Source of the DNA: Serratia odorifera
GTDB taxonomy: Bacteria > Pseudomonadota > Gammaproteobacteria > Enterobacterales > Enterobacteriaceae
Reading direction: 5' to 3'
Assembly (NCBI RefSeq): GCF_900635445.1
Contig: NZ_LR134117.1
Location: 2,294,001 to 2,358,000 of the forward strand
DNA: 64,000 nt
How positions within the stretch are numbered: position 1 is the stretch's first letter; each line of letters opens with the position of its first letter. The notes under the pieces are model-generated. The model searched no databases. It had not been told where the DNA came from and worked only from the letters and a program-made list of their open reading frames with translations. Shown here piece by piece: positions 29,217-38,765 of this stretch. The position numbers were made by a program, and so were the translations under genes.

Positions 29217-30128
29217 TCAATTTTCTTCTCCCCACAGCGGTGTATCTCCTAACGCTTTAGCAATAAAATCAACAAAGCTGCGAACCTTGAAAGGAATACG
29301 GATCGCGCTGGGATAAACAGCCTGAATAGTAAGTTCAGTCGTCCGGTATGCTGGCAGCAGCTTTATCAGCTTGCCCTGCTTAATATGCTCGCCAAAAACA
29401 AAGTTGGGCCCGTAAGCAATGCCTGTTCCGGCCAGTACGGATTCAAGAAGCAACTGAATGTTATTGGCAGTCATACGGCATGGGCCTTCAATACTGTGCG
29501 GCCTGCCTTGTGCATCATAAATCGTCCAGTCTCCCGCTGAAACCGCCTGGCTGAACGCCAGTCGAGGCGCACGGGAAAGATCATCCGGCGTCTCTGGTGT
29601 GCCATGTTTTTTCAAATACTCCGGTGAAGCGCACAAAACCATCCTGCAAGGTGCCAGCCGCCGCGTAACCAGTGTCGGATCCTCAAAACGCCCAACTCGG
29701 ATGGCAACATCGATTCGATTTTCGAGCAGATCGGCGTATTTATCCTCCAGTACAACGTCCAGACTGACCTCCGGAAATTGCTCCAGGTAGCGTGATACGA
29801 TCCTACCAAGATGCATTGCACCGAAGGCGACCGGTGCTGCAACGCGAAGCAACCCCTTCGGTGTTTTCTGAACATCACTGGCTTCCCGGTTCGCATCCTC
29901 AAGAACCTCAAGAATAACTTTGCAACGTTCATAATACCGCTCACCGGCATCCGTCAGGCTAAGACGGCGTGTTGAACGCTGAAGAAGTCGTACATTTAGA
30001 TCAGATTCTATAGCGCTGACATGCTTTCCTGCCATTGCAGCCGAAAGCTTAAAACGTCTCGCGGCGGCGGCGAAACTGCCTTCATCCACTGCCGCGATAA
30101 AAATCTGCATGCTGGTGAACCTGTCCAT
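29217..30128 (-). CDS. LysR-family transcriptional regulator
   Basis: 303 residues, complete. N-terminal winged helix (FIAAVDEGSFAAAARRFKLSAAMAGKHV), then the periplasmic-binding-like effector domain (LLRVAAPVAFGAMHLGRIVSRYLE; DVAIRVGRFEDPTLVTRRLAP). It belongs to the CrgA/DsdC-like group that often regulates a divergent oxidoreductase or hydrolase gene. It is divergent from the alpha/beta hydrolase at 30241, its likely target. Confidence 0.9.
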   Translation of the reverse strand: MDRFTSMQIFIAAVDEGSFAAAARRFKLSAAMAGKHVSAIESDLNVRLLQRSTRRLSLTDAGERYYERCKVILEVLEDANREASDVQKTPKGLLRVAAPVAFGAMHLGRIVSRYLEQFPEVSLDVVLEDKYADLLENRIDVAIRVGRFEDPTLVTRRLAPCRMVLCASPEYLKKHGTPETPDDLSRAPRLAFSQAVSAGDWTIYDAQGRPHSIEGPCRMTANNIQLLLESVLAGTGIAYGPNFVFGEHIKQGKLIKLLPAYRTTELTIQAVYPSAIRIPFKVRSFVDFIAKALGDTPLWGEEN

Positions 30129-30240
30129 AACTTACCACCATTCGATAATCAGAGTATCGGCTGTCGACACAATTACGCTGATTATCATCACTCATGACAG
30201 CAATTACCATTACCTTAATGACATGAAGAGGCATGAGACG

Positions 30241-31400
30241 ATGAAAATTAAGGTGAATGGAACGGGTATCCACATTGAGCAACAGGGCAGCGGTGAAATT
30301 GCACTGGTATTTTTGCATTATTATGGCGGTTCATCCCGTACATGGGAGAGCGTGATAAGTCAGTTACCTGACCACTACCGCACAGTTGCAATCGACCACC
30401 GGGGCTGGGGGGCTCAGACGCACCTAAATCAGGATACCGAATTGGTGACCTTGCTCGGGATGCCGAAGGGGTTATTTCAGCGCTTGAGCTTAAACGCTAC
30501 ATTCTTATTGGCCATTCGATGGGGGGAAAAGTTGCCCAACTGATGGCGTCGCGTCGGCCTGCAGGTCTTGAAGGCCTGATGCTTATCGCTCCCTCTCCAC
30601 CTTCACCTATGCGTCTCACGCCTGAGCAGCGCGATACGTTATCCAGCGCATATAACAGCCGCGAATCTGTCGGCTTTGTGATTGATAATGTCCTGACAGC
30701 GGGGGCACTAAGTTCTGCTCTGCGTGAACAGGTAATCGAGGACAGTTTGAGGGCCTCATCCGAGGCCAAAGAAGGCTGGCCTAATACGGCTATCGGCGAA
30801 GACATTACCCAGGAAGTGGCCTCAATTAATGTCCCTGTGACGGTCATTTCAGGGGAGTTGGATCGTGTAGACCTTCCGGCTACTCTGCAAAGAGAATTGC
30901 TGCCCCTTATTTCACATGCATCAATGTATATTATTCCAGACGTCGGACATCTCTTGCCTCTGGAGGCCCCTACAGAGGTCGCCAGCCACCTGTTAAAATT
31001 TACAGCCGCCATTGAAGGGGGGACAGCAGTCTACCATTCGCCTGTCGAAACGATAGCCGCGTTTGATGATGCTTTCAATGCAGGCAGGGTTGATGACCTG
31101 CTGGCTCTGTTCAGTAACCGTGCCACTATGAAAATGACTGATGGTGTGGTCATCGAAAGCGATCCTGAAAAGCTTCGGGACACTTTTTTGTCACTGACAT
31201 CATCCCAGCCAGTTATCAGAAACCATATCCGCTCGATCCTCTCCGCCGGTGAAATTGCTCTGCTTATTATTGACTGGACTTTGACCATAACCACCAAGGA
31301 TAGAACACTGCACGAAGAGTCCGGTACAGCAACGCAGGTGTTGTTGCGAAGCGTTGACGGAGGTTGGCGGCTGCTGATTTCAAATCCATCAGGAACGTAG
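30241..31400 (+). pseudogene. Alpha/beta hydrolase fused to a SnoaL-like domain, frameshifted in a G-run
   Basis: The N-terminal alpha/beta hydrolase reads FLHYYGGSSRTWESVI and IDHRGWG, then leaves frame at the G6 run 30407-30412. It resumes with the nucleophile elbow IGHSMGGKVAQ, acid-region ISGELDRVDLP and histidine in IPDVGHLLPLEAP. One more G restores a 386-residue protein. After about residue 260 comes a second domain (ETIAAFDDAFNAGRVDDLLALFS...ATQVLLRSVDGGWRLL) of the SnoaL/DUF4440 (NTF2-like) fold. Such a fusion is unusual. The homopolymer indel may be an artefact. Regulated probably by the divergent LysR gene. The substrate is unknown. Confidence 0.82.
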
Positions 31401-31741
31401 TGAGTTCAGTAAGAATAGCTTGCGCTAGCAATATCGCGTGGCTGCAGAGAGGTAAGTGACATCCGCCACCACCCGCATGCCGTTTTAAGGCATGCGGTAA
31501 TAACGATGAGCGCAAGATTGCTGTTATGTCTTGCTGCTTTCGGAGCGCCTGCTTTCGCTCACAGCGGACCTTCAAACCAGCCATCTCGTCCTCTCTGTGC
31601 CGAAAGCTGAAGTAGCTAATAGCACTTATTGTTGATCAATGAAGAGCTGGTCAATTGAATAGGCTAATTTAATTGATAGCTAGCGTAACTATGAGGAGAC
31701 ACACTCATAGTGATGAGCGTGTTCCCATATAAATGATCAGA
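31401..31741. other. Intergenic gap with a decayed dispersed repeat
   Basis: Lies between convergent genes. It holds an inverted, degenerate copy of the GTCCGCT repeat (31535-31612). No gene is supported. The sequence becomes AT-rich from about 31620, at the edge of the defence-like locus. Confidence 0.55.
31535..31612. repeat. Dispersed GTCCGCT/AGCGGAC repeat, copy 6 (degenerate)
   Basis: On the - strand it reads TTTCGGCACAGAGAGGAC, then AAGGTCCGCTGTGAGCG, the same order as the two halves of copy 2, but the outer arms have decayed. Confidence 0.5.
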
Positions 31742-33393
31742 TTATGATAACGCAGCTCGTTCATAAAGAGGCATAATCTCTTGATAAACCTGATTGTAAA
31801 GCTCTGATTTTAGCAGACTGTATTTTTCAGTCATAATAAGTGTTTTAAACTGATTCGTTTCTCTTTCAAATGAAACTGAGCCGATAATTAGCTGGCTATT
31901 AGTTGATAAACCATTAATACATAAATCGAATAACTTTTTTGTTGTGCGCGGATCTGGATCTTGTTGTTTAGGCGAGTCAATTACTACTGGAAGCATAGGA
32001 CTTGTCGATTTATCTTCTATTGTTTTTAGAAGAGCATAGTGATAAGCCAATATTGACCTTGGAGCACGGCTGCCTGTTTCGCTCTTAGAAATCGGACCAT
32101 ATTGAAGAATAGTTCCAACTTTAGGATCTTTGATACCTAACTCAGTTTGCGCAAACTTCAGTGACTCTTTAAACTTATCATTGATTTCTTTTGCTCGCTT
32201 TTTATCTTCGAACTTTGCTATTTCTTTTGAAAGCTGAGTTCTAGCAACATCCAATTCGCCTATTTTTAGCAGTAATTCGTTAATTTGCTCATCGAAAGTT
32301 ACCTCAACCTGCTTACTTGCTTGAGACTTAATAACGTCTTGAAGAGTCAGTTGCTCTTTGACTTCCAGAAGCATGTTTTTGAGTTCTGAGCTTAAGCTTA
32401 TAGCCTGTTTCAAATCTTCTTTAATTTTAGAGAGTTGATCATCATATACAGATTTTTCCTCATACAACTTTGGTATGATTTGCAATAGCTTTTCTTTATT
32501 CTCAAGTACTACATATCTCGCTTCTAAGCCTGCCGATGGTAGCAAAGAATCTATATCATTTTCATCGAGCTGTCTTTTTGATTCCTCTATTTCTGTTACT
32601 AATTCATCTCGTAGAGATAATATTTTTATGAGCTTAATTCTGTATTCTGTTTCTTCTTGATGTAAGTCTTGGCACTTACGAAGGAAACGTTCCAGCAGCT
32701 CTTCATAATATTTTACATCCACATCGAAAAGTACTCTTCCAAATGACTCTTCGAATCGCTTTTTAGCTCTCTTTAGAGCTTTTAACGTCGTTCGGATTTC
32801 AACAAGATCGATATCAATTAAATTAATCTTTCCTTGTAAAGTATAGTACTCCTTTGGTTTTACACCAGTATGAAAATTCAAGATATTTTTTTGCCAGTCC
32901 TCATACATAGCCAAACTGCTAAATGAATCTAAAACCTTCCCCAACCGTTATCTTGATCAATATAGTAAGGGAGATAAAGACTTGCTGGTTGTGCTTGTCC
33001 CTGAACCAAATTAGTTTTAGTCACAAGCTCCAAATTGAAATCAAAGACATCACGCACAGCTAATGCAATCTCTGCACGAGAGCTAGAGGTCACTAAGTGA
33101 TGCTCTTGTCCTGCTGTTATATCGAAAATGGAAATACGTTTTTCGTGGCGAAGAAACGCATAGTCACGATTATTAACACAAATAACAACTTTTGAAACAA
33201 AGTTATCTTCTTTCCACTTTTTATCCAGTCGAACATCAGCACCTAATGTATGATATAAGCTCTTAATAAAGCTAGACTTACCTGTGTCGTTCTCACCTGT
33301 AATGATATTAATATCAGGTGAGAACTTGAAGGAGAATCCTTTCTTATCGCGAAGGGATAATATATGAGCACTTTTAAAGTATATGCTTTTCAT
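31742..33393 (-). pseudogene. SMC/RecF-like ATPase of a Lamassu-like defence pair (frameshifted)
   Basis: The N-terminal part (33393 downwards) has an AAA/ABC-type Walker A motif (ITGENDTGKSSFIKSLY, about residues 32-48). After DNGWG the frame breaks at the C4/G4 run 32939-32942 and continues as KVLDSFSSLAMYEDWQ through a long charged coiled coil. The ABC-like segment GSRAPRSILAYHYALL and a Walker B-like LPVVIDSPKQQDPD follow. One more G gives 550 residues. The stop-start overlap with the upstream DUF4297 gene indicates an operon. In Lamassu systems an SMC-like LmuB senses foreign DNA and releases the LmuA nuclease; that role is inferred here. AT-rich, and probably acquired. Confidence 0.75.
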
Positions 33394-34478
33394 TATTCAC
33401 CTCCCTCTAAGAGCTTCTGGATTATTGAGTAAATAACTATGCATTCTTTCTTCCCTGACTTTAAAGTCAATGCATAATCTGGACAAAGTGCATCAATTTT
33501 GTACATGGTTTCAGTTAGATATAATTTCAAATCCGAGTGAGCACTCGCCTCATCGTAAAGGCTAATTGCATATTCTAGATATACAGTCGAAGGATTTTTT
33601 TTGTTTTGGTTAAGGTCGATGCAAACTTGTGAGAACATGGCTTGCAGGATAATGAGCTGAAGCGATGTTTTGCCAAGATCATTGAATAGGGGACTAGCTT
33701 TGTCCCAATCAGGCTTTAAACTATTACTTGCATTCAAGGAATCAAGCACACCATTCAATGCTTCTGATGAGAAACCCTTTCGTGAGATAAGTTCAGGAAA
33801 ATTAATAATATCTGCGGATTTTACCTTGGATTTTTCTCGACACGCCTGTTCAAGCAAAGAAGCTAATGCATTAACACTCAGGCTAATGCTATCGCCAAAC
33901 TTCTTGCTAAGGAAATCGCATAGTTTACCTTTTAGATGTGTAATGTGGTCATCTAGGCTTAATGAGGATTGAACGAAACGCATAACAGAAAGATCGATAC
34001 TGGAGTCATCAAGCTTTACTTGATCTTTGATTGCTTTCTTAAAGCTCGTCTGATACTCCAATTTGACTTCATTTGCACCAAAACAAGACTTACCACCGTT
34101 TTCCTCACATAGATTGAAAGAAGCATTAGTAACAAAAAGGAGCTTGGGTGAATATTCGGCGAAATTCTTTTGATGAATAAATAACTTACCGATGATAGAT
34201 ATGGGGTTCTTCTTGGTGCTATTACTAAGAGTGGATGCAGTCCAGTGTTTCTCTCTTGTTTTTACTTGAGCAAATGTGAGTTGTGTTGGAGAAACTTCGT
34301 CATCAAGAATAAGAACATCATCATGATATTCGAAGATAAACACATAGTTCTTTTCATCTAGTTCATATTCCAGCATTTGAGATAAAGCCCAGCAAGTTTG
34401 ATAGTCAAACCCACGTTGAGCAATCTCACCGCCTCTTTCAGACTGCGGAATACTAACTAATGTTTCAGCTAACCCCAT
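33393..34478 (-). CDS. DUF4297 (Cap4-type) nuclease-domain protein, LmuA-like
   Basis: About 361 residues from ATG 34478, which follows AAGGGAG; an upstream in-frame start at 34541 lacks one. The N-terminal domain has RGGEIAQRGFDYQTCWAL, then FEYHDDVLILDD and FAQVKTREKHWT. This is the D-(x)n-QxK arrangement of the DUF4297 PD-(D/E)xK-like dsDNase shared by Cap4 and LmuA. The C-terminal half is helical and unassigned. The stop codon overlaps the start of the ATPase gene by 1 nt. Nuclease plus SMC-like ATPase is the core of Lamassu; the exact subtype is uncertain. Confidence 0.78.
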   Translation of the reverse strand: MGLAETLVSIPQSERGGEIAQRGFDYQTCWALSQMLEYELDEKNYVFIFEYHDDVLILDDEVSPTQLTFAQVKTREKHWTASTLSNSTKKNPISIIGKLFIHQKNFAEYSPKLLFVTNASFNLCEENGGKSCFGANEVKLEYQTSFKKAIKDQVKLDDSSIDLSVMRFVQSSLSLDDHITHLKGKLCDFLSKKFGDSISLSVNALASLLEQACREKSKVKSADIINFPELISRKGFSSEALNGVLDSLNASNSLKPDWDKASPLFNDLGKTSLQLIILQAMFSQVCIDLNQNKKNPSTVYLEYAISLYDEASAHSDLKLYLTETMYKIDALCPDYALTLKSGKKECIVIYSIIQKLLEGGE

Positions 34479-34645
34479 ATACTCCCTTATGTTTAGTTCA
34501 ATGGACTCGCGTAACAACATCATTAATCCGATTGAATACAAATAGTAGCATTAGCACGAACTATTGGGTAACACATTCTGAAAGTTAAAAATATGTGAGT
34601 TGCAACATCGAAACAGGGAAGCTAAGTAAGCGACTTTGTCTCTAG

Positions 34646-34879
34646 CGAAGTCATAGCTCTATTCGTTCAGAGGAGGACCAAGAGTCTTTGAAGTACGTGC
34701 TGGCGGCGCTCGCCAAGCGTTTTGGAGGCGATGAACATGGTGAAGACTATGAGAAGGTGCGATCGGTTGCCTTCACACGTTTCTACGGCGAGGACGACGA
34801 AGATGGTCTTGTTAGTCTGCAGCGTTTCGCAGTTGGGTTAGTCCAGAGCTTGATGGCTGAGATTGTGACCTGCTCCTAG
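34646..34879 (+). pseudogene. C-terminal remnant of an unidentified protein
   Basis: An open frame without a proper start reads RSEEDQESLKYVLAALAKR, then GEDYEKVRSVAFTRFYGEDD and ends LVQSLMAEIVTCS. It is GC-richer than the adjacent defence genes and looks like coding sequence whose 5' part was lost at the junction with the AT-rich block. A TTG at 34688 could start it, but no ribosome-binding site is seen. Confidence 0.45.
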
Positions 34880-34970
34880 ATGATTAATACGCCACTATGC
34901 TGGTAATGTCAGCAGATCGCTCATAAGGGACAACCATACTCAAATCTCCCACATTGCAGGAGATTTGAGT

Positions 34971-35573
34971 ATGAACACGTCACCGTGGAACAAAGACCGT
35001 ATCATAGGCCAAAAAAGGCCACTTCAGATATCTCATATCTGGGGTATCCGAATCCGACTTGAACTGGAAGGTAAAACGCGCGATTTAGCTCTGTTCAATA
35101 TGGCACTGGACAGTAAGCTTCGAGGCTGTGATCTGGTCAAACTCAAAGTATCTGATGTTGCATATGGTAGCTCTGTTTCGAGCAGAGCAACGGTATTGCA
35201 ACAGAAAACCGGTAGCCCTGTGCAATTTGAGATAACCAAAGGGACAAGAGAAGCTGTTGCTGCATTGATAAAGCTTGGCAATTTGCACAGTAAAGACTTC
35301 TTGTTTCGGTCTCGGATCGGAACTAACCAGCATATTTCAACCCGGCAATACAACCGAATCTTTCATGGGTGGGTAGAAAAGCTTGGTCTCGAAGAGACGC
35401 TTTACAGCACACATTCCATGAGAAGAACAAAACCTTACCTGATCTACAAGAAAACCAAGAATCTCCGGGTGATCCAACTTCTGTTGGGTCATAAGAAACT
35501 GGAAAGCACAGTCCGTTATCTGGGCATTGAAGTCGATGATGCGTTAGAGATTTCTGAATCGATTGAAGTCTAA
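34971..35573 (+). CDS. Tyrosine recombinase, FimB/FimE-sized
   Basis: 200 residues, consisting essentially of a catalytic domain. Visible active-site elements: Arg in DSKLRGCDLVKLKV, Lys in LQQKTGSPVQF, H-x-x-R in YSTHSMRRTKPYLI, the His in LLLGHKKLESTVRYLG and Tyr in the same stretch. GCAGGAG precedes ATG 34971. The length resembles the FimB/FimE invertases rather than phage integrases. It lies next to the defence pair and may have moved it or control inversion of a nearby switch; no inverted repeats framing a switch were recognised. Confidence 0.85.
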   Translation: MNTSPWNKDRIIGQKRPLQISHIWGIRIRLELEGKTRDLALFNMALDSKLRGCDLVKLKVSDVAYGSSVSSRATVLQQKTGSPVQFEITKGTREAVAALIKLGNLHSKDFLFRSRIGTNQHISTRQYNRIFHGWVEKLGLEETLYSTHSMRRTKPYLIYKKTKNLRVIQLLLGHKKLESTVRYLGIEVDDALEISESIEV

Positions 35574-35599
35574 GGTTATCAGGGCTGCAACAGCAGCCC

Positions 35600-35622
35600 T
35601 GTGCCATAAGCGGACATCTGCG
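35600..35622. repeat. Dispersed GTCCGCT/AGCGGAC repeat, copy 7 (partial)
   Basis: GTGCCATAAGCGGACATCTG matches the right part of the half-unit. The left arm is replaced by a GGGCTGC/GCAGCCC hairpin that directly follows the recombinase stop and may terminate it. Confidence 0.45.
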
Positions 35623-35687
35623 TTCTGGGCCAACACAAACGGGAGAGCGAGAGTAATTTTGTATTAAATGAACGTACCTGTCATCTG

Positions 35688-36434
35688 TCAGGTCTGAGAG
35701 GCACCCCCGTCTGCGAACAGCTCTATACCATTCACATAACTTGAGGCATCACTGGCCAGGAATGAAACTACAGAGGCTATTTCTTCCGGCTCTCCGATAC
35801 GTCCCAACGGACTTTTAGCGGTGAGGAAGGCGATCCCCTCTTCGGCATTATCGCCAAATGCGGCTCTGAGAGACGCTGTATTCACAGGACCCGGGCTGAC
35901 AATGTTTATGCGTATACCCGTCCCGTGCAGCTCTGTAATCCAGCTTCTCACCATGTTTCTGACTGCGGCTTTGGTCGCACCATAAATACTCATGGTGGGT
36001 CCCGGGTCTGCTGACGCCGTCGAACCAATGATAATCACGCTCGAACCCTTTCCAAGCAGGGGCATAGCCTGCTGAACAGTCAACACAACACCTTTAACAT
36101 TTGTGGCAAACTGATCGTGGATCTGTTTTTCAGTGATTTCACCAAGCGGAGCATGGACCCCACCGCCGGCATTAGCGACAAGAATATCAATGTGGCCGAA
36201 TTCCGTTTTAACCTGTTCATAAAGCGCATCAATACTAACCTTGCTGCTGACGTCAGCCACAATACCTTTTACATTTTTCCCCAGCGCCTTTACCGCCTCC
36301 TGAAGGGTTTGTGCATTCCGGCCAGTGATAATGACATCTGCGCCTTCGTCGCTCAGATCTTTCGCTATAGCCAGACCAATACCGCTTCCGCCACCAGTGA
36401 TAACGGCGAACTTTCCCTTAAATGTCTGATTCAT
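35688..36434 (-). CDS. SDR-family oxidoreductase (paralogue A)
   Basis: 248 residues, classical short-chain dehydrogenase: TGGGSGIGLAI cofactor motif (13-23), NAG at VANAGGG, Ser in IIGSTAS, catalytic YGATK (Tyr-x-x-x-Lys) and C-terminal YVNGIELFADGG. It is closely similar to the SDR at 41711-42457. The promoter gap to the divergent TetR gene carries two copies of a TAGTG-N2-CACTA operator (36457 and 36504), so the gene is probably repressed by that TetR. Substrate unknown; such pairs often respond to quinones or aldehydes. Confidence 0.9.
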   Translation of the reverse strand: MNQTFKGKFAVITGGGSGIGLAIAKDLSDEGADVIITGRNAQTLQEAVKALGKNVKGIVADVSSKVSIDALYEQVKTEFGHIDILVANAGGGVHAPLGEITEKQIHDQFATNVKGVVLTVQQAMPLLGKGSSVIIIGSTASADPGPTMSIYGATKAAVRNMVRSWITELHGTGIRINIVSPGPVNTASLRAAFGDNAEEGIAFLTAKSPLGRIGEPEEIASVVSFLASDASSYVNGIELFADGGASQT

Positions 36435-36456
36435 AATTGCACCTTGTGGCTTATTG

Positions 36457-36468
36457 TAGTGGTCACTA
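36457..36468. promoter_or_regulatory. TetR-type operator, site 1
   Basis: TAGTGGTCACTA, a near-perfect palindrome 23 nt upstream of the SDR start, matching the site at 42492. Confidence 0.7.
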
Positions 36469-36503
36469 TATTCAACCTTGAACAGGCTGTCACTAACTGA
36501 TTG

Positions 36504-36515
36504 TAGCGTTCACTA
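36504..36515. promoter_or_regulatory. TetR-type operator, site 2
   Basis: TAGCGTTCACTA, one mismatch from the same palindrome, inside TGTAG...CTACA. Located between site 1 and the TetR start. Confidence 0.6.
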
Positions 36516-36570
36516 CAAAAAAGTTTTAAGATGGCATTCAGAAATACTTCTGATGCAAGGGAAAAAACCT

Positions 36571-37170
36571 ATGAGCGATACCGAAAAAACAATAAAAGCA
36601 CCCAGGCGGATATTTGACAGAGAGTCTGGCGTGCAGACGGCTAAAGCGCTGTTTCATCAGCATGGTTATGATGCTGTAGGTATCACGGAACTGACAAAGA
36701 CGCTGAACATAAATCCTCCCAGCCTTTACGCCGCTTACGGTAGTAAAGCAGGGCTGTTTGAACGCTGCCTGGATCTCTATGTTGCAGAAGGAAACCTGCC
36801 GGCTGACAAAATTCTGACTCCGGGCAGGCCGCTGGATGAGGCGGTTGCAGATCTTTTTATGACTGCTGCACGTTTATACGCCCGATCCCCGGTCCAGCGA
36901 GGCTGTCTTGTGGCTGAAGGTATGCGTGCCGACGATCCGCAGGCCCGGGAGCTGGCAAGTCGCTATGGTGAGGCAGGAATTCAGTTTATCAGAAATTATA
37001 TCCGGCAGTATGAACCTGCACGGGCCCGCGAGCTTTCTGATTATGTCGTGACAACGCTGCGGGGCTTTTCTGCAGCCGCAGTAACGGGACTGTCAAAAGC
37101 CAGGTTAACTGCCGTGGCTCAGCTGGCCGGTCAGGCATTCAGCGCTCTCCTGGAGCCAAAAAATGTTTAA
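36571..37170 (+). CDS. TetR/AcrR-family regulator
   Basis: 199 residues from ATG 36571. The N-terminal helix-turn-helix is clear (ALFHQHGYDAVGITELTKTL, then NPPSLYAAYGSKAGLFERCL). The C-terminal ligand domain has SPVQRGCLVAEGMRADDP, typical of the TetR_C_33/LuxT-like group. Divergent from SDR paralogue A; the shared gap holds two palindromic operators, so it probably represses both. It is followed 16 nt later by a VOC-family gene, likely co-transcribed. A remnant of a paralogous TetR lies at 42663-42797. Confidence 0.88.
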   Translation: MSDTEKTIKAPRRIFDRESGVQTAKALFHQHGYDAVGITELTKTLNINPPSLYAAYGSKAGLFERCLDLYVAEGNLPADKILTPGRPLDEAVADLFMTAARLYARSPVQRGCLVAEGMRADDPQARELASRYGEAGIQFIRNYIRQYEPARARELSDYVVTTLRGFSAAAVTGLSKARLTAVAQLAGQAFSALLEPKNV

Positions 37171-37186
37171 CTAGGAAATAAAAGTT

Positions 37187-37579
37187 ATGTCTGTTATCGA
37201 CCATGTTGAAATTGCTGTAAAAAATGCTCAGGTATCGCTCAAATTCTTTGAAGCAGCTCTCGCTCCGCTGGGGTTCAGCCTGATTATTTCTGTGCCTCCG
37301 GAGCGTACTTTATCGGGAGGTGCCCGGTACGGGCTGGGCCCGGAGGGATATCCGAGGCTCTGGCTTCATGATAAAGACATAACTGGCGCTTCAACACATC
37401 TGGCTTTTGCTGCCAGTGAGCGGGACATAGTCGACGAATTCTGGCGTGCCGCTCTACAGGCAGGCGGTATAGACAATGGCGCGCCGGGAATTCGCGATCA
37501 TTATCATTCACACTATTATGCGGCTTTCATCCTTGATCCTGACGGTAATAACATCGAAGTCGTCTGTCAGGAAGGATGA
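37187..37579 (+). CDS. VOC-family (glyoxalase-like) protein
   Basis: 130 residues, the two beta-alpha-beta-beta-beta modules of the vicinal-oxygen-chelate fold. Metal-ligand positions look present: His in VIDHVEIAV, His in ASTHLAFAA, and Glu in GNNIEVVCQEG. AAGGAAATAAAAG lies before the start. It follows the TetR gene closely. It may dispose of an electrophile made or sensed with the SDR; substrate unknown. A similar VOC gene is at 39527. Confidence 0.85.
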   Translation: MSVIDHVEIAVKNAQVSLKFFEAALAPLGFSLIISVPPERTLSGGARYGLGPEGYPRLWLHDKDITGASTHLAFAASERDIVDEFWRAALQAGGIDNGAPGIRDHYHSHYYAAFILDPDGNNIEVVCQEG

Positions 37580-37719
37580 GTAAGAGTGCCGGCCGTCACT
37601 TTGCGAAATTGAACTACGTCTGAGTTACTGCGTGTTGGGTTTTCCTGGCTGCTACCCACGGAGTGAAATATCTTGAGGTGAGTTATTGCCTCGTTGCGAC
37701 AGCAAAATTCACTGTCGCA

Positions 37720-38670
37720 TTAAACGTGGTGATTCAGAGAGCTTTCTGCATCATCAGCGTCGTTCCGGAGACTTGCAGCGTCTTTTAAAGGAGAGCGGCC
37801 AAAGAAACGGGCGTACTCACGATTAAACTGGGGCACGCTGCGATAACCCACCTCCATGGCAACAGACGTGACGCTCTGCTGACGCGCCAGTAATTTGGTT
37901 CTGGCATGAAGAAGACGGACGCGCTTCTGATACTGGACCGGACTCATGTTTGTCACAGACTTAAAATGACGATGAAAGGCCGATACGCTCATGGCCTCCT
38001 GCCCGGCCAGTGATTCAACCACAAATTCATCAGCAAAATTATGTCTTATCCAGCGAATCGCATTACCTATCCGCGCCAGCATGGTTCCCGGTGAAGCAAT
38101 ATCCCTCAGCATCCAGCCATGTGGGCCTTTCAGAACATGATAAAGGATTTCACGTTCATACACCGGTGCGAGAGCAGGGATATCTTCAGGACTTTTCATC
38201 AGGCGAAGCATTCTTACCCAGGCATCCAGCAGTTCGGGCGTGACGGCAGCAACGGAAAAAGCACCCGACTGTGAATCAGCCTTCACGGGAGGTAAATCAG
38301 CCAGCAGTGTCGCAATCCGTTCCGGCGTCAGGGTCAGGCTGACCGCGAGATACGGCTCACCGGTTGCCTCGGGATGGACTTCGCCTACGGCTGGCAAATC
38401 TACTGACATAACAAAGTAAGAAGCAGGATTGTAGTTGAATACCCGGTCTCCCACCGTCATGGATTTACTGCCTCGCAATATGAGATTAACCATCGGCTCA
38501 TAGACCGCAGCCAGTGCATGTGCGGGAACGTTACCCTGCACCATGGCCACACGGGGGATACCGGTTTCGGTTCGCCAGTTTCGGGCATGAGCGGCCAGAA
38601 GACGCAGCTCGTCAAGCAGGGGTTCCAGTATCAAAGTCAGCCTCCTCAGTATGATGATTAAAGCGAGCAT
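37720..38670 (-). CDS. AraC-family regulator (AraC_N type)
   Basis: About 316 residues; the true start may be 12-16 codons in (LEPLLDELRLLAAHAR). AraC_N domain with AVYEPMVNLILRGSKSMTVG and YFVMSVDLPAVGEV, then paired helix-turn-helices (IRHNFADEFVVESLAGQEAM; GYRSVPQFNREYARFFGRSP). Divergent from the SDR/VOC/reductase operon at 38766, its likely target. Paralogue of the regulator at 391-1329, which also faces an SDR gene. Confidence 0.88.
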   Translation of the reverse strand: MLALIIILRRLTLILEPLLDELRLLAAHARNWRTETGIPRVAMVQGNVPAHALAAVYEPMVNLILRGSKSMTVGDRVFNYNPASYFVMSVDLPAVGEVHPEATGEPYLAVSLTLTPERIATLLADLPPVKADSQSGAFSVAAVTPELLDAWVRMLRLMKSPEDIPALAPVYEREILYHVLKGPHGWMLRDIASPGTMLARIGNAIRWIRHNFADEFVVESLAGQEAMSVSAFHRHFKSVTNMSPVQYQKRVRLLHARTKLLARQQSVTSVAMEVGYRSVPQFNREYARFFGRSPLKDAASLRNDADDAESSLNHHV

Positions 38671-38765
38671 AAAGCAGAAAAAGGCAAGAATCGAGCAGGA
38701 ACGCAGAGGTTGACCTGTCCGGGAAGTTTTATCCTTTTTCTATCGCAGACAGAAAGGATGAAATC

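Noticed and set aside
34971..35573. Invertible promoter switch controlled by the FimB-sized recombinase
   Set aside because: No pair of inverted repeats flanking a promoter was seen nearby or upstream of the fimbrial operon.
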